Virus record (IMG/VR): IMGVR_UViG_3300043256_000309
Span: 1 to 25,233 of that record
Direction: 5' to 3' (one strand)
Source of the DNA: a virus
Length of the DNA: 25,233 nucleotides
Part shown: piece by piece, positions 6,918 through 13,155 of the stretch
Layout of the letters: each line of letters begins with the position of its first letter
Numbering within the stretch: the stretch's first letter is position 1
The notes under the pieces: model-generated
Told to the model about the DNA's origin: nothing
What the model saw: only the letters and a program-made list of their open reading frames with translations
The model's database searches: none
Translations under genes and position numbers: made by a program

Positions 6918-7480
6918 GTTTGATATATCTCAATTCGTCCCTCACCTTCATAGCACCAGATCTTAGTTATGCGTCCATCCCAAATATGAGAATCATCCCT
7001 ACACAAAGAATCTAAAATTCCTTTTTCTATGTTATCCTTATCTGGCTTCTGTTTATGTGGACAACCAGCATTTAGTTTTTTCTTCTTCTTTGACCAACTC
7101 CTAGCCATGGGAATATAACACACCATCCACCAAAAGGCTTCAGGCATAGTGAAATTTGCTCCCTTCGCAATAGATACCAGCTGATCTTTATAAACCCAAT
7201 ACCTTAGCACTTCCGGCCTTTTCTTCCAAGCATCACTCTTAACCATTCTTACCTTCCCTATGGGTGTGACCGGAAACGTTATCAAAAGCTTATGTGATTG
7301 TAAATCAGGTAGCGTTAAGTACTCCATTGGAAATGAGGGATCATGAGCCTGTACAAACTCGGGCTTGGTTTTGAATGGTATCATGGTCGCGCTTTTCTTC
7401 TTTTTACCCTTGGGCTCCCAAGAACCATCCTCCTGCTCTACTAGCCCCATTCCCCTCATTTCTTCCTTAGTGACTCCCAT
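6914..7480 (-). CDS. rusA: RusA-family Holliday junction resolvase
   Basis: After a charged N-terminal extension of about 60 residues, the protein has the RusA fold signature: the strand LLITFPVTPIGKVR, the MPEAFWWMVCYIPMARSWSKKKK-type segment split around residues 112-135, then KPDKDNIEKGILDSL at 146-159 and RDDSHIWDG at 161-169. The acidic residues Asp147, Asp149, Asp157, Asp162 and Asp163 match the metal-binding positions of the family. RusA cuts Holliday junctions during phage recombination and packaging. The N-terminal extension is longer than in E. coli RusA (about 120 residues in total). It overlaps the NinG-like gene by 4 bp. Confidence 0.85.
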   Translation of the reverse strand: MGVTKEEMRGMGLVEQEDGSWEPKGKKKKSATMIPFKTKPEFVQAHDPSFPMEYLTLPDLQSHKLLITFPVTPIGKVRMVKSDAWKKRPEVLRYWVYKDQLVSIAKGANFTMPEAFWWMVCYIPMARSWSKKKKKLNAGCPHKQKPDKDNIEKGILDSLCRDDSHIWDGRITKIWCYEGEGRIEIYQT

Positions 7481-7494
7481 ATTTTTACTTTATT

Positions 7495-7707
7495 TCACTC
7501 CCAGATGTTTTCGCTACTGAATTTACCCCGGTTCTTGTTTATACGGTGTCGGGTTTGAAGGGTTCTTAATGTTTTGGGCCAAACACCGAGAATCTTTGCA
7601 GAGCGTTGTTGATTGTGGCCGATGTTGAGAACAAGTAGTATTCTATCCCTTTCAGCTGCTAGTAGGCTGTCTGAGCCGTTGTATTGGTATCTTTCGTAGA
7701 TTGTCAT
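7495..7707 (-). CDS. Fis-type helix-turn-helix protein (70 aa)
   Basis: Residues about 18-58 match the C-terminal helix-turn-helix of Fis and NtrC-type proteins: a helix ERDRILLVLNIG, the HNQQRSAKILGV turn and the recognition helix WPKTLRTLQTRH. It could bind DNA as a small regulator of the downstream RusA and NinG-like genes, whose operon it precedes by 14 bases. No effector domain is present. The DNA-binding call is reasonable. The target is unknown. Confidence 0.6.
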   Translation of the reverse strand: MTIYERYQYNGSDSLLAAERDRILLVLNIGHNQQRSAKILGVWPKTLRTLQTRHRINKNRGKFSSENIWE

Positions 7708-7762
7708 TATTTTTTATACCTGATTAAGTGGTGCGATTTTGCACACGGTGGAGACAACTTTT

Positions 7763-7996
7763 TTAGTCTGTTGGTGAGGGGGCGTTTCTAATTGAATCGA
7801 AGTCTGGTGTCCAGATACCATTCGTTTCTTTCATTTTACACTCTCTAGCACATATATCCCTTTGCTCCTTGCACTTAGATTCAATAAGAGCTTCGAGTTC
7901 AGTGGTCATTTCTCTCACCCTTTTTCCATGATTAGCCACTATTACGTTGGCATATTTTACAACAAACATTGATGTTAATGTTATCTCTTTACTCAT
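7763..7996 (-). CDS. hypothetical protein (77 aa)
   Basis: A small, mostly helical protein with a Glu/Lys-rich central helix and the two-Cys segment CARECKM near residues 49-55. No family is recognised. Its start overlaps the end of the upstream DUF551-like gene at base 7996. About 55 bases separate it from the Fis-like gene. They hold an AT-rich leader with a motif (CACTTAATCAG) also seen near 8840-8850. Confidence 0.5.
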   Translation of the reverse strand: MSKEITLTSMFVVKYANVIVANHGKRVREMTTELEALIESKCKEQRDICARECKMKETNGIWTPDFDSIRNAPSPTD

Positions 7997-8328
7997 TATC
8001 CTTCTGTGTTAGTGTTAGGTGGCTCTGGGAGGGGTTGCCATTTTGTAACATTCTGTCCCATATGCCCGATTCTAGCCCAAGATAAATCAGAACTTACCGG
8101 ATTGATACGCTCAAGCCAACCGAATGTTACCAATCCCTTATCTTGAATATAGATAATTACTTTCTTTCCAGCTTCCGGCAATCGCTCCTCTACACTTATC
8201 CACTTGCCTTGCTCTTTGGCGTAGGATTCAGCGAAACCAATCATGTTGGCGTAAGTAAACATTGTCTCGCCCTGAAGTATTGCTGCTGTGTCACTGTATT
8301 CTTTAAGGTGCTTCTCTACTCTCTTCAT
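7996..8328 (-). CDS. DUF551-domain protein (110 aa)
   Basis: The C-terminal 70 residues show the DUF551 pattern: GKWISVEERLPEAGKKVIIY, a GLVTFGWLER strand pair and VTKWQPLPEPP at the end. DUF551 is a small Trp-rich domain widespread in phages and of unknown function. The N-terminal 40 residues are helical and probably phage-specific. It sits between small accessory genes, 24 bases after the previous one. Confidence 0.78.
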   Translation of the reverse strand: MKRVEKHLKEYSDTAAILQGETMFTYANMIGFAESYAKEQGKWISVEERLPEAGKKVIIYIQDKGLVTFGWLERINPVSSDLSWARIGHMGQNVTKWQPLPEPPNTNTEG

Positions 8329-8352
8329 ATCTCTCTATGTTATCCCCTTGAA

Positions 8353-8832
8353 TTAACTTAATCCTTTCAGATATTCTTTATCTACACAATTCTCGCATTT
8401 ACATTTTCCTTCTTCCTTTGCCTCACCCTGTTTGCTGGAGAGGATTTTATACATTCCTTTAAGGTAACCCGTGTACAGGCTTCGCCAATCATAATCCATA
8501 TTGTCTTTCATGAATAAATTAGCAAAATCCCTCGATTCTTGTTTTATATCTTCATCACTCGGCAGCTCTCTAGTTTTAGTACCAGATAAGAATATACCAT
8601 AATTAACGCCGCGCACAAACGCTCTCCTTTGACGCGCTGATGTAGTATAGAACTTTTCAGCCTCTTCTTGTATTTTGTCAGGTGTCGACAGCTCTCTCTC
8701 TGCTATGGGAGGGGAGGCGTGCTTATGATAATCCTCAGCAAACTTAATCATCAAATCACCACGTATGGCATCTATTGATTTTTTCCATTTCTCATCTTTT
8801 CTTTTTTCTCGGTAAAATTCTTTTGCTTCCAT
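8353..8832 (-). CDS. hypothetical protein (159 aa), helical, Cys-rich tail
   Basis: The protein is almost entirely helical and highly charged. A Cys-x-Cys-x2-Cys cluster lies near the C-terminus (KCKCENCVDKEY, about residues 142-153), which might bind zinc. The central helix contains TTSARQRRAFVRGVNYG. No family is recognised. The leader upstream contains CCCCACTTAATTAG, which resembles the leader of the gene at 7495-7707. Confidence 0.55.
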   Translation of the reverse strand: MEAKEFYREKRKDEKWKKSIDAIRGDLMIKFAEDYHKHASPPIAERELSTPDKIQEEAEKFYTTSARQRRAFVRGVNYGIFLSGTKTRELPSDEDIKQESRDFANLFMKDNMDYDWRSLYTGYLKGMYKILSSKQGEAKEEGKCKCENCVDKEYLKGLS

Positions 8833-8852
8833 GCCTGTCTAATTAAGTGGGG

Positions 8853-9077
8853 TTAGTCTTTCTTGTTAGTACTATTCGTTACCAATCCTAGAAGCCAAAA
8901 AAGTCCAAAAAGACCCCAGTTTACAGGTATACCACACCATAATGGAATAGTAACATTATACCACAACCAATCAGTATGTATGGTTAATTTCAATACTGCC
9001 AATACTATGAATATCGCACACATTAAAATAGTGAGTTTTATTGTTCTGTTTAACGTAATATCTCCGCTTCCTTTCAT
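8853..9077 (-). CDS. small membrane protein with two predicted transmembrane helices (74 aa)
   Basis: Two hydrophobic segments are visible at about residues 12-32 (LTILMCAIFIVLAVLKLTI) and 40-66 (VTIPLWCGIPVNWGLFGLFW and onward). A short polar loop separates them and a Lys/Asp tail follows. It is most likely an inner-membrane protein. It might be a holin-like, spanin-like or superinfection-exclusion protein, but nothing in the sequence decides this and no lysis gene lies beside it. Confidence 0.55.
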   Translation of the reverse strand: MKGSGDITLNRTIKLTILMCAIFIVLAVLKLTIHTDWLWYNVTIPLWCGIPVNWGLFGLFWLLGLVTNSTNKKD

Positions 9078-9102
9078 CGTTCTTTTGGTTTAATTATTAA
9101 TA

Positions 9103-9309
9103 TTAACTTTTGATTAATGTAGCTGATATTGAAAGCATGGTTTCCCCTTCTCGTAATGGGCATTTATCTGGTACATGAATTTCTGTCAATCCATAAGAAC
9201 AATAAATCTCACGAATATTACAACCATTCGCAGTACTGAACGGACAACTAGCCTTAGGTTTTTGATCTTCCTTATGTGAATGTTTTACAGATATTTTATG
9301 AGGGCTCAT
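9103..9309 (-). CDS. small Cys-containing hypothetical protein (68 aa)
   Basis: Four Cys residues are spread over positions about 22-50 (CPFSTANGC, IYCSYG, DKCPL), suggesting a small metal-bound or disulfide-stabilised fold. The N-terminus is His/Lys-rich. An AACAAGAACGATG leader/start arrangement resembles that of the neighbouring membrane-protein gene. No family is recognised. Confidence 0.45.
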   Translation of the reverse strand: MSPHKISVKHSHKEDQKPKASCPFSTANGCNIREIYCSYGLTEIHVPDKCPLREGETMLSISATLIKS

Positions 9310-9342
9310 CGTTCTTGTTGTTTAACTGTTAGGGGAGTGGGG

Positions 9343-9795
9343 TTAACGAGACCTAAACCATTTCACCTCAACAAAATGCCCAGGCAATACGCTAGTTCCT
9401 ATTCTATTTATAGCCAAATCCCCAAAAGGGAATAATACACTTCCTACATTGTTTGACGAAGATCCACCCTCAAAATTTATCTTCTTTCCCATTACAAAGT
9501 AAGTTCCGACCTTCGCAGCCAATGGGCCAAACCAAGGAGCCGAACCCCTTTCCGGTAGAATTAAGATTCCGTTATTATGCTGAATCATTTTCTCTATCCA
9601 GATCTCTTTTTCAGAGAAAGGAGGATTACACCAGACAAATCCAAACCAAGGTTCTTTTAGCCCGTTTTGATTGCGACCATCCCAATAATTAACCTCTCCT
9701 ATTTGAGTATGCTCACCAGCACAAGGATCTAAATCGAACGGCCCTAATGCATCAACCATGTAACCAGGAGTTTTTAATATGTCGTTCTTCTTCAT
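9343..9795 (-). CDS. phage DNA N6-adenine methyltransferase (Dam-like)
   Basis: The 150-residue protein has the layout of the phage N6-adenine methyltransferase family (Pfam Dam, PF05869): the motif FDLDPCA at residues 20-26 and the catalytic NPPF at 57-60 followed by SEKEIWIEKM. A strand/turn ILILPERGSAPWFGPLA and a glycine-rich GGSSSNNVGSVLF segment come next. It would methylate adenine in DNA, probably to evade host restriction. I chose ATG 9795; a GTG at 9813 adds six residues. No cognate endonuclease is seen nearby, so it is an orphan methyltransferase. Confidence 0.8.
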   Translation of the reverse strand: MKKNDILKTPGYMVDALGPFDLDPCAGEHTQIGEVNYWDGRNQNGLKEPWFGFVWCNPPFSEKEIWIEKMIQHNNGILILPERGSAPWFGPLAAKVGTYFVMGKKINFEGGSSSNNVGSVLFPFGDLAINRIGTSVLPGHFVEVKWFRSR

Positions 9796-9915
9796 CACGT
9801 CGTTTTTATACACGTCTTAAATGAGGTCGGAGCAGGCGACGTGTTAGCCTTGTTGAACAGAACCGCTAAGTATCTGACTCCGGTATAAAGATAAGTATTT
9901 TATATTGATTAATCA

Positions 9916-9957
9916 ATCCTTCTTGTATTACCCCAATACTAGGGGAGGTTAGTTAAA
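9916..9957 (-). repeat. intergenic leader repeat, copy A
   Basis: The plus-strand 16-mer TCTTGTATTACCCCAA at 9921-9936 recurs exactly at 10251-10266. On the minus strand it forms CCCC-N7-GGGG, then TAATACAAGAAGGAT, like a small hairpin followed by an A/G-rich ribosome-binding leader. This copy lies in the 140-bp gap between the methyltransferase gene and the zinc-ribbon-like gene. The rest of that gap (9814-9915) shows no gene. Confidence 0.55.
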
Positions 9958-10246
9958 AATCTCCACATTCCGAATCATCACAACATCCACCATAGATAGA
10001 TTCATGTTTTAGTATCGGCTTACCACAGCAACCACATTTCAATCCTGATGGTCTGCGTATTCGTTGATTTGGTACTATTTTAGTATCACGTAACAAGAGT
10101 TGGGATTGCTTTTCAAGAGCCGAAAGTAATTTCTTTCGTATCGCTCCCCAATTCGTATCAGCACCATTTCGCTTGGCTATCTGATAACAAGATGTTAGTA
10201 GATCATTAGATTCTCGTAACGTGTCAAATATTTCTTTTGCATTCAT
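9953..10246 (-). CDS. hypothetical protein with Cys-rich zinc-ribbon-like tail (97 aa)
   Basis: The N-terminal 60 residues are helical (EIFDTLRESNDLLTS, AIRKKLLSALEKQ). The C-terminus has CGCCGKP and then GGCCDDSEC, a pattern of paired Cys consistent with one zinc-binding site. A nucleic-acid or protein interaction role is possible but not shown. The start is preceded by copy B of the leader repeat (ACAAGAAAGGATG), which supports ATG 10246. Confidence 0.55.
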   Translation of the reverse strand: MNAKEIFDTLRESNDLLTSCYQIAKRNGADTNWGAIRKKLLSALEKQSQLLLRDTKIVPNQRIRRPSGLKCGCCGKPILKHESIYGGCCDDSECGDF

Positions 10247-10283
10247 CCTTTCTTGTATTACCCCAAAATGGGAGTTAGTTAAA
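10247..10283 (-). repeat. intergenic leader repeat, copy B
   Basis: This second copy shares the exact 16-mer at 10251-10266 and the flanking TTAGTTAAA with copy A. On the minus strand it places CCC-ATTTT-GGG and TAATACAAGAAAGG directly before ATG 10246. It may set translation or transcription of the small accessory genes. Confidence 0.55.
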
Positions 10284-10290
10284 CCTAGTT

Positions 10291-10524
10291 CTATTCGGTT
10301 GCTTTTTTGATGGCTTTATGATTCGCCTCAATACACCTGCTTATTCCCGCAATACATGAAGCGTTTAATGACTTCTCGTTTGTAATTAACTCCTCAATTT
10401 CTGCGAATACAGCTAATGAAATCAGATTAGCATCATGACTTTCCGGTGCTGCTGCAATCAGTTTAGCGTTGGCTTTAGCCTCTTCTGCATCCTCGCTGGG
10501 CTCTCCATTTTCTTTGTGGTGCAA
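10291..10524 (-). CDS. phage protein with the AKANAKLIAAAPE motif
   Basis: The segment EDAEEAKANAKLIAAAPE at about residues 11-28 is a hallmark found near the C-terminus of many small uncharacterised phage proteins. A helical C-terminal region follows here. The best start in this frame is TTG 10524. No in-frame ATG lies upstream, although the frame stays open for about 28 more codons, including residues NIVCDIE that fit the family. The gene may use a weak start, or its N-terminus may have been lost by a frameshift into the preceding small frame. Function is unknown. Confidence 0.5.
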   Translation of the reverse strand: MHHKENGEPSEDAEEAKANAKLIAAAPESHDANLISLAVFAEIEELITNEKSLNASCIAGISRCIEANHKAIKKATE

Positions 10525-10538
10525 TTCAATATCGCAGA

Positions 10539-10667
10539 CTATATTTTCATCTGTCCCTTTTCTATACCTGCTGTACTTGATGGAACCTTTCCTTTGGCTC
10601 TAATCTTAGCTTCACGGTTTGTAACATACCTTCCTGTTTTTCTTAATCTATTCATTGAACTTGACAT
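10539..10667 (-). CDS. small basic hypothetical protein (42 aa)
   Basis: ATG 10667 follows an AAAAACAATT leader and gives a 42-residue basic peptide with RLRKTGRYVTNREAKIRAKG at residues 7-26. It ends 14 bases before the TTG-started gene. The peptide is hydrophilic and Arg/Lys-rich, so it might bind nucleic acid. It overlaps in another frame the upstream extension of the next gene, so the two cannot both be translated full length. One may be a remnant. Confidence 0.4.
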   Translation of the reverse strand: MSSSMNRLRKTGRYVTNREAKIRAKGKVPSSTAGIEKGQMKI

Positions 10668-10699
10668 AATTGTTGTTTTTATTATTGATTAGTTATTGT

Positions 10700-10774
10700 T
10701 TACCCCATCAAATACACCAAAATCAGCATTAGCAGGGTGGTTAGTAGCTCTTGTTTGTTGTAGTAGAATTTCAT
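10700..10774 (-). CDS. candidate 24-residue single-transmembrane peptide
   Basis: ATG 10774 lies two bases after the stop of the gene at 10777-11106, and the frame ends at TAA 10700-10702. After a polar start with two Tyr, residues 10-23 are nearly all hydrophobic (LLTTLLMLILVYLM), enough for one membrane helix. The tight spacing and an AATAACC leader favour translation, but 24-codon frames occur by chance. Confidence 0.35.
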   Translation of the reverse strand: MKFYYNKQELLTTLLMLILVYLMG

Positions 10775-10776
10775 GG

Positions 10777-11106
10777 TTATTGATTTCCGATTAAATTATC
10801 TACAGGCCGGTGCTTGTCCATGCAGAGCAAGTGGAGCTCTAGCCACTCTATACTGATCTCCAGAGCAATAAAGGTTCTCTTTTCGCTGTGGAACACCTGG
10901 TAGTAGTGGCCCTTCACATTCGGACTGTTCTGGAACTTGATACTTACTCGGTCCCGATCTTTTACCAGGGGTTCAACGAAATAGCCGTCACGGTATCTCC
11001 ATCCATGGTCTTCCAGATACTTTGTAGTGAGCTGAGTGCCGTCTTTTAATCTGTTAGCTACGAACTTGCGCGCTAGCTCATATATCAGTTTTTTCAATTT
11101 CTTCAT
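10777..11106 (-). CDS. hypothetical phage protein (109 aa)
   Basis: An N-terminal basic amphipathic helix (KKLKKLIYELARKFVANR) is followed by a compact mixed domain with LEDHGWRYRDGYFVEPL and a C-terminal segment IEWLELHLLCMDKHRP. The pattern of a GW-x-GYF strand pair next to charged helices recurs in small phage proteins, but I can name no family. Its start overlaps the upstream gene's end by 29 bp. Confidence 0.6.
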   Translation of the reverse strand: MKKLKKLIYELARKFVANRLKDGTQLTTKYLEDHGWRYRDGYFVEPLVKDRDRVSIKFQNSPNVKGHYYQVFHSEKRTFIALEISIEWLELHLLCMDKHRPVDNLIGNQ

Positions 11107-11281
11107 TTGGATTAATTTGATAATTGTACCCCCAGGGCTTCTTGCCCCAAAGGCTTTTTAAATACTTCTTTACCCAGGCCATTGCATCCTTCTTGGTCTT
11201 TCGGTGCTCCACCGGCACCGTGTAGGTTGCTGGCATTCTCTTGTAATGAACGCATCGTATTTCTGTTACCCTAATAGCCAA
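11078..11281 (-). CDS. small basic hypothetical protein (67 aa)
   Basis: The frame starts at TTG 11281, or at an internal ATG 45 bases later (11236), and ends inside the next gene. It contains EHRKTKKDAMAWVKKYLKSL, a basic helix near the middle. The TTG overlaps the end of the upstream 56-residue gene, whose stop is at 11266-11268, so re-initiation is plausible. No family is recognised. The true start is uncertain. Confidence 0.5.
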   Translation of the reverse strand: MAIRVTEIRCVHYKRMPATYTVPVEHRKTKKDAMAWVKKYLKSLWGKKPWGYNYQINPNEEIEKTDI

Positions 11282-11436
11282 TGCTTTTTTCTTGGTTTAT
11301 AATCGTCTGATCCCACCACTTCCTCCTGAGCCATTTCTGCCTCCCTGTCAAGATCCATGATCTCCACCAATGCTATATCTTTCGATACTATAGCCTGGAC
11401 CCCACAGGGAAGCGTTATTTTTATATGGTTATTCAT
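11266..11436 (-). CDS. small acidic hypothetical protein (56 aa)
   Basis: ATG 11436 lies 16 bases after the single-stranded DNA-binding protein gene. The 56-residue product has a short beta start (HIKITLPCGVQAIV), an acidic helix (LVEIMDLDREAEMAQEE) and a basic tail. It fills the gap between two accepted genes on the same strand and overlaps the TTG start of the next. No family is recognised. Confidence 0.5.
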   Translation of the reverse strand: MNNHIKITLPCGVQAIVSKDIALVEIMDLDREAEMAQEEVVGSDDYKPRKKHWLLG

Positions 11437-11452
11437 TGTAACTTATTGATTA

Positions 11453-12178
11453 TCAAAAAGGAAGATCATTCTTCTCAGTATCAGGCACTTGCGTAGATTC
11501 TTCTGGCTTATCTTCCTGCTTCACAATCTGATCACTCACATCAAAGTTTTTCGCTTTAATAGACTCCCCAAGAGTACTCGACTCCTCAACAGCTTTTTTA
11601 AGAGGATCCTCTTTATCTAAAGATTGGGCTGCGCCTGCAAACATTCCATCCTTACTCATTCGAGCAAAAGCCTCAATGAACTTAGGTGCAATAATCTGAG
11701 TTATCTTCTCTGTCCACATCCTATTAAGACGGTCATAGTTTTTATCATCACCTTCACCATCAATTAGCTTGGAGAACTCATCATATTTCCACTTCCAGCT
11801 CAGAGCCGACCCCTCATCTATAGATACAAATACACTGGGGTATCCTCCACTCTCCTTGCTTACGACCACCTGTATTTGAACCTTCCCAGGAAACTTTACT
11901 GTCATCAGACAATTTAATATCGCCCGACTCATAGAGTTAAATGGAATTTCAAACTGGTACTTATTATCACCATCCTTCAGGTGCATGATGTATGTTTGAA
12001 TTATTTTTCCCCTGTGCTCAAACTCATCGAAGGTGAATTTAGAAATGTATCCACTCAGATAATCTCCCGTAGTTACCTTTCCATTGTCTTTATAGTGAAA
12101 TACCGGTGTTTCACCTTGCTTTGTTCCTTTTAGAGAGACGAATATTGGTAAGTCTCTTTCTTTTGTTCCATGTCCCAT
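11453..12178 (-). CDS. phage single-stranded DNA-binding protein
   Basis: The 241-residue protein has a beta-rich N-terminal half (about 1-125) compatible with an OB fold, including KIIQTYIMHLKDG and YQFEIPFNSMSRAI. A helical region follows, then a low-complexity acidic C-terminus rich in Glu, Asp and Gln ending in NDLPF. That tip mirrors the DDIPF tail of bacterial SSB, which recruits replication and repair proteins. The position, beside the J-domain gene and in the PrimPol-helicase block, fits a replication role. The core fold cannot be proven by reading, so the call rests mainly on tail, size and context. Confidence 0.65.
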   Translation of the reverse strand: MGHGTKERDLPIFVSLKGTKQGETPVFHYKDNGKVTTGDYLSGYISKFTFDEFEHRGKIIQTYIMHLKDGDNKYQFEIPFNSMSRAILNCLMTVKFPGKVQIQVVVSKESGGYPSVFVSIDEGSALSWKWKYDEFSKLIDGEGDDKNYDRLNRMWTEKITQIIAPKFIEAFARMSKDGMFAGAAQSLDKEDPLKKAVEESSTLGESIKAKNFDVSDQIVKQEDKPEESTQVPDTEKNDLPF

Positions 12179-12228
12179 AATAATTGATTGTTTAGTTGTT
12201 GATTATTGATTAATATATTTAATTTTTA

Positions 12229-12855
12229 TTATCTCATACCTGAAATTGTGAATATCGAATCCCCTGTACTGAAACCCGTTTGTATCTCCTCTATCTTATC
12301 CCAGTCGTAGTTATACTCATCGAGCAGGTCTTTGGATTTATTCAAAAAGTCAAGGCCTTCTTTTGCTTTTGCCACTTTTCGCTCAATATCATCTACCTGC
12401 GACTGTACAGCCTGGGCTAAAATATTGTCTCCTTCACCCTTCTTGTTAATCCGCTTCTTAACCTGCTCCAGCTTTCCAACCTCTTTATTGGCCATTCGAA
12501 TAGACTTCTCTGTAGCCCTAATATTCTCTCGCATTGTATCCCTGAATATTTTAATCAGATCAACCTTATTTGGATTATCCACTTTCTGTGCGATCTCCAG
12601 AAATATAGACCCTACCATCTCCCTGAACTTAGATAGAAACGGTATTTCTCGGCTTCTCTCTCCAGTGGCATCAAATCGCTCCCTCTTCTCAGGGTTGGTT
12701 AGTAATGTATATGCTTCCATCATTTCTTTAAATTTCTCCTCGTCTCCACCATTGTCCGGGTGTAGATCCTTTGCCAAGAGGCGCATGCGCTTAGTAATAT
12801 CAAATTTTGTGAAGTCTTTCCCGACTCCCATTATTTTGTATGGATCCCAGGTCAT
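12229..12855 (-). CDS. J-domain (DnaJ-like) phage protein
   Basis: Residues 1-65 form a J domain: WDPYKIMGV at 3-11, the HPD tripeptide at 32-34 in DLHPDNGGDEEKF, and AYTLLTNPEKRERFD at 48-62. J domains stimulate the ATPase of DnaK/Hsp70. The remaining 140 residues are charged, helical and probably coiled-coil, with no Cys-rich zinc region or classical client-binding domain. It may steer host DnaK to the phage replisome, as in lambda replication where host DnaJ and DnaK remodel the initiation complex. That role is inference. It abuts the next gene (12856). Confidence 0.82.
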   Translation of the reverse strand: MTWDPYKIMGVGKDFTKFDITKRMRLLAKDLHPDNGGDEEKFKEMMEAYTLLTNPEKRERFDATGERSREIPFLSKFREMVGSIFLEIAQKVDNPNKVDLIKIFRDTMRENIRATEKSIRMANKEVGKLEQVKKRINKKGEGDNILAQAVQSQVDDIERKVAKAKEGLDFLNKSKDLLDEYNYDWDKIEEIQTGFSTGDSIFTISGMR

Positions 12856-13155
12856 CTAACTAAATTCAAAATATTCATTTTCCTTGATGATTGTAGTGGT
12901 AAACGGAAACTTTTCCTTAGGAACCTTTTGAATTGTTTCCATTAGAACCGTTGCACCTGTAAAAACTACATGATTCATATCCCCTATAGATATCTGAAGA
13001 TAAAGACATTTACCATTACCATCAGTATATTTTGAATCTTTAATTCGATAGTCATTAACCACTACCTCCCTATTCAATATTCGATCAATCTTTATCTTAT
13101 CGCCAATCAAACCCTTTATAGAAGGCTTTATACCTAAGTCACTAAACTTGTCCAT
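12856..13155 (-). CDS. small beta-rich protein, possibly OB-fold (99 aa)
   Basis: After a short N-terminus the protein consists mainly of alternating strands: GDKIKIDRILNREVVVNDYR, CLYLQISIGDMNHVVFTG and PFTTTIIKEN. This pattern occurs in small uncharacterised proteins of phage replication modules and is compatible with an OB-type barrel. It overlaps the reverse transcriptase gene by 14 bp and abuts the J-domain gene. It does not look like the four-helix Avd accessory protein of DGRs. Function is unknown. Confidence 0.6.
   Translation of the reverse strand: MDKFSDLGIKPSIKGLIGDKIKIDRILNREVVVNDYRIKDSKYTDGNGKCLYLQISIGDMNHVVFTGATVLMETIQKVPKEKFPFTTTIIKENEYFEFS

Noticed and set aside
9814-9915. 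Possible tRNA in the gap upstream of the methyltransferase
   Set aside because: No cloverleaf could be drawn on either strand. Only the leader repeat at the right end of the gap is recognisable.
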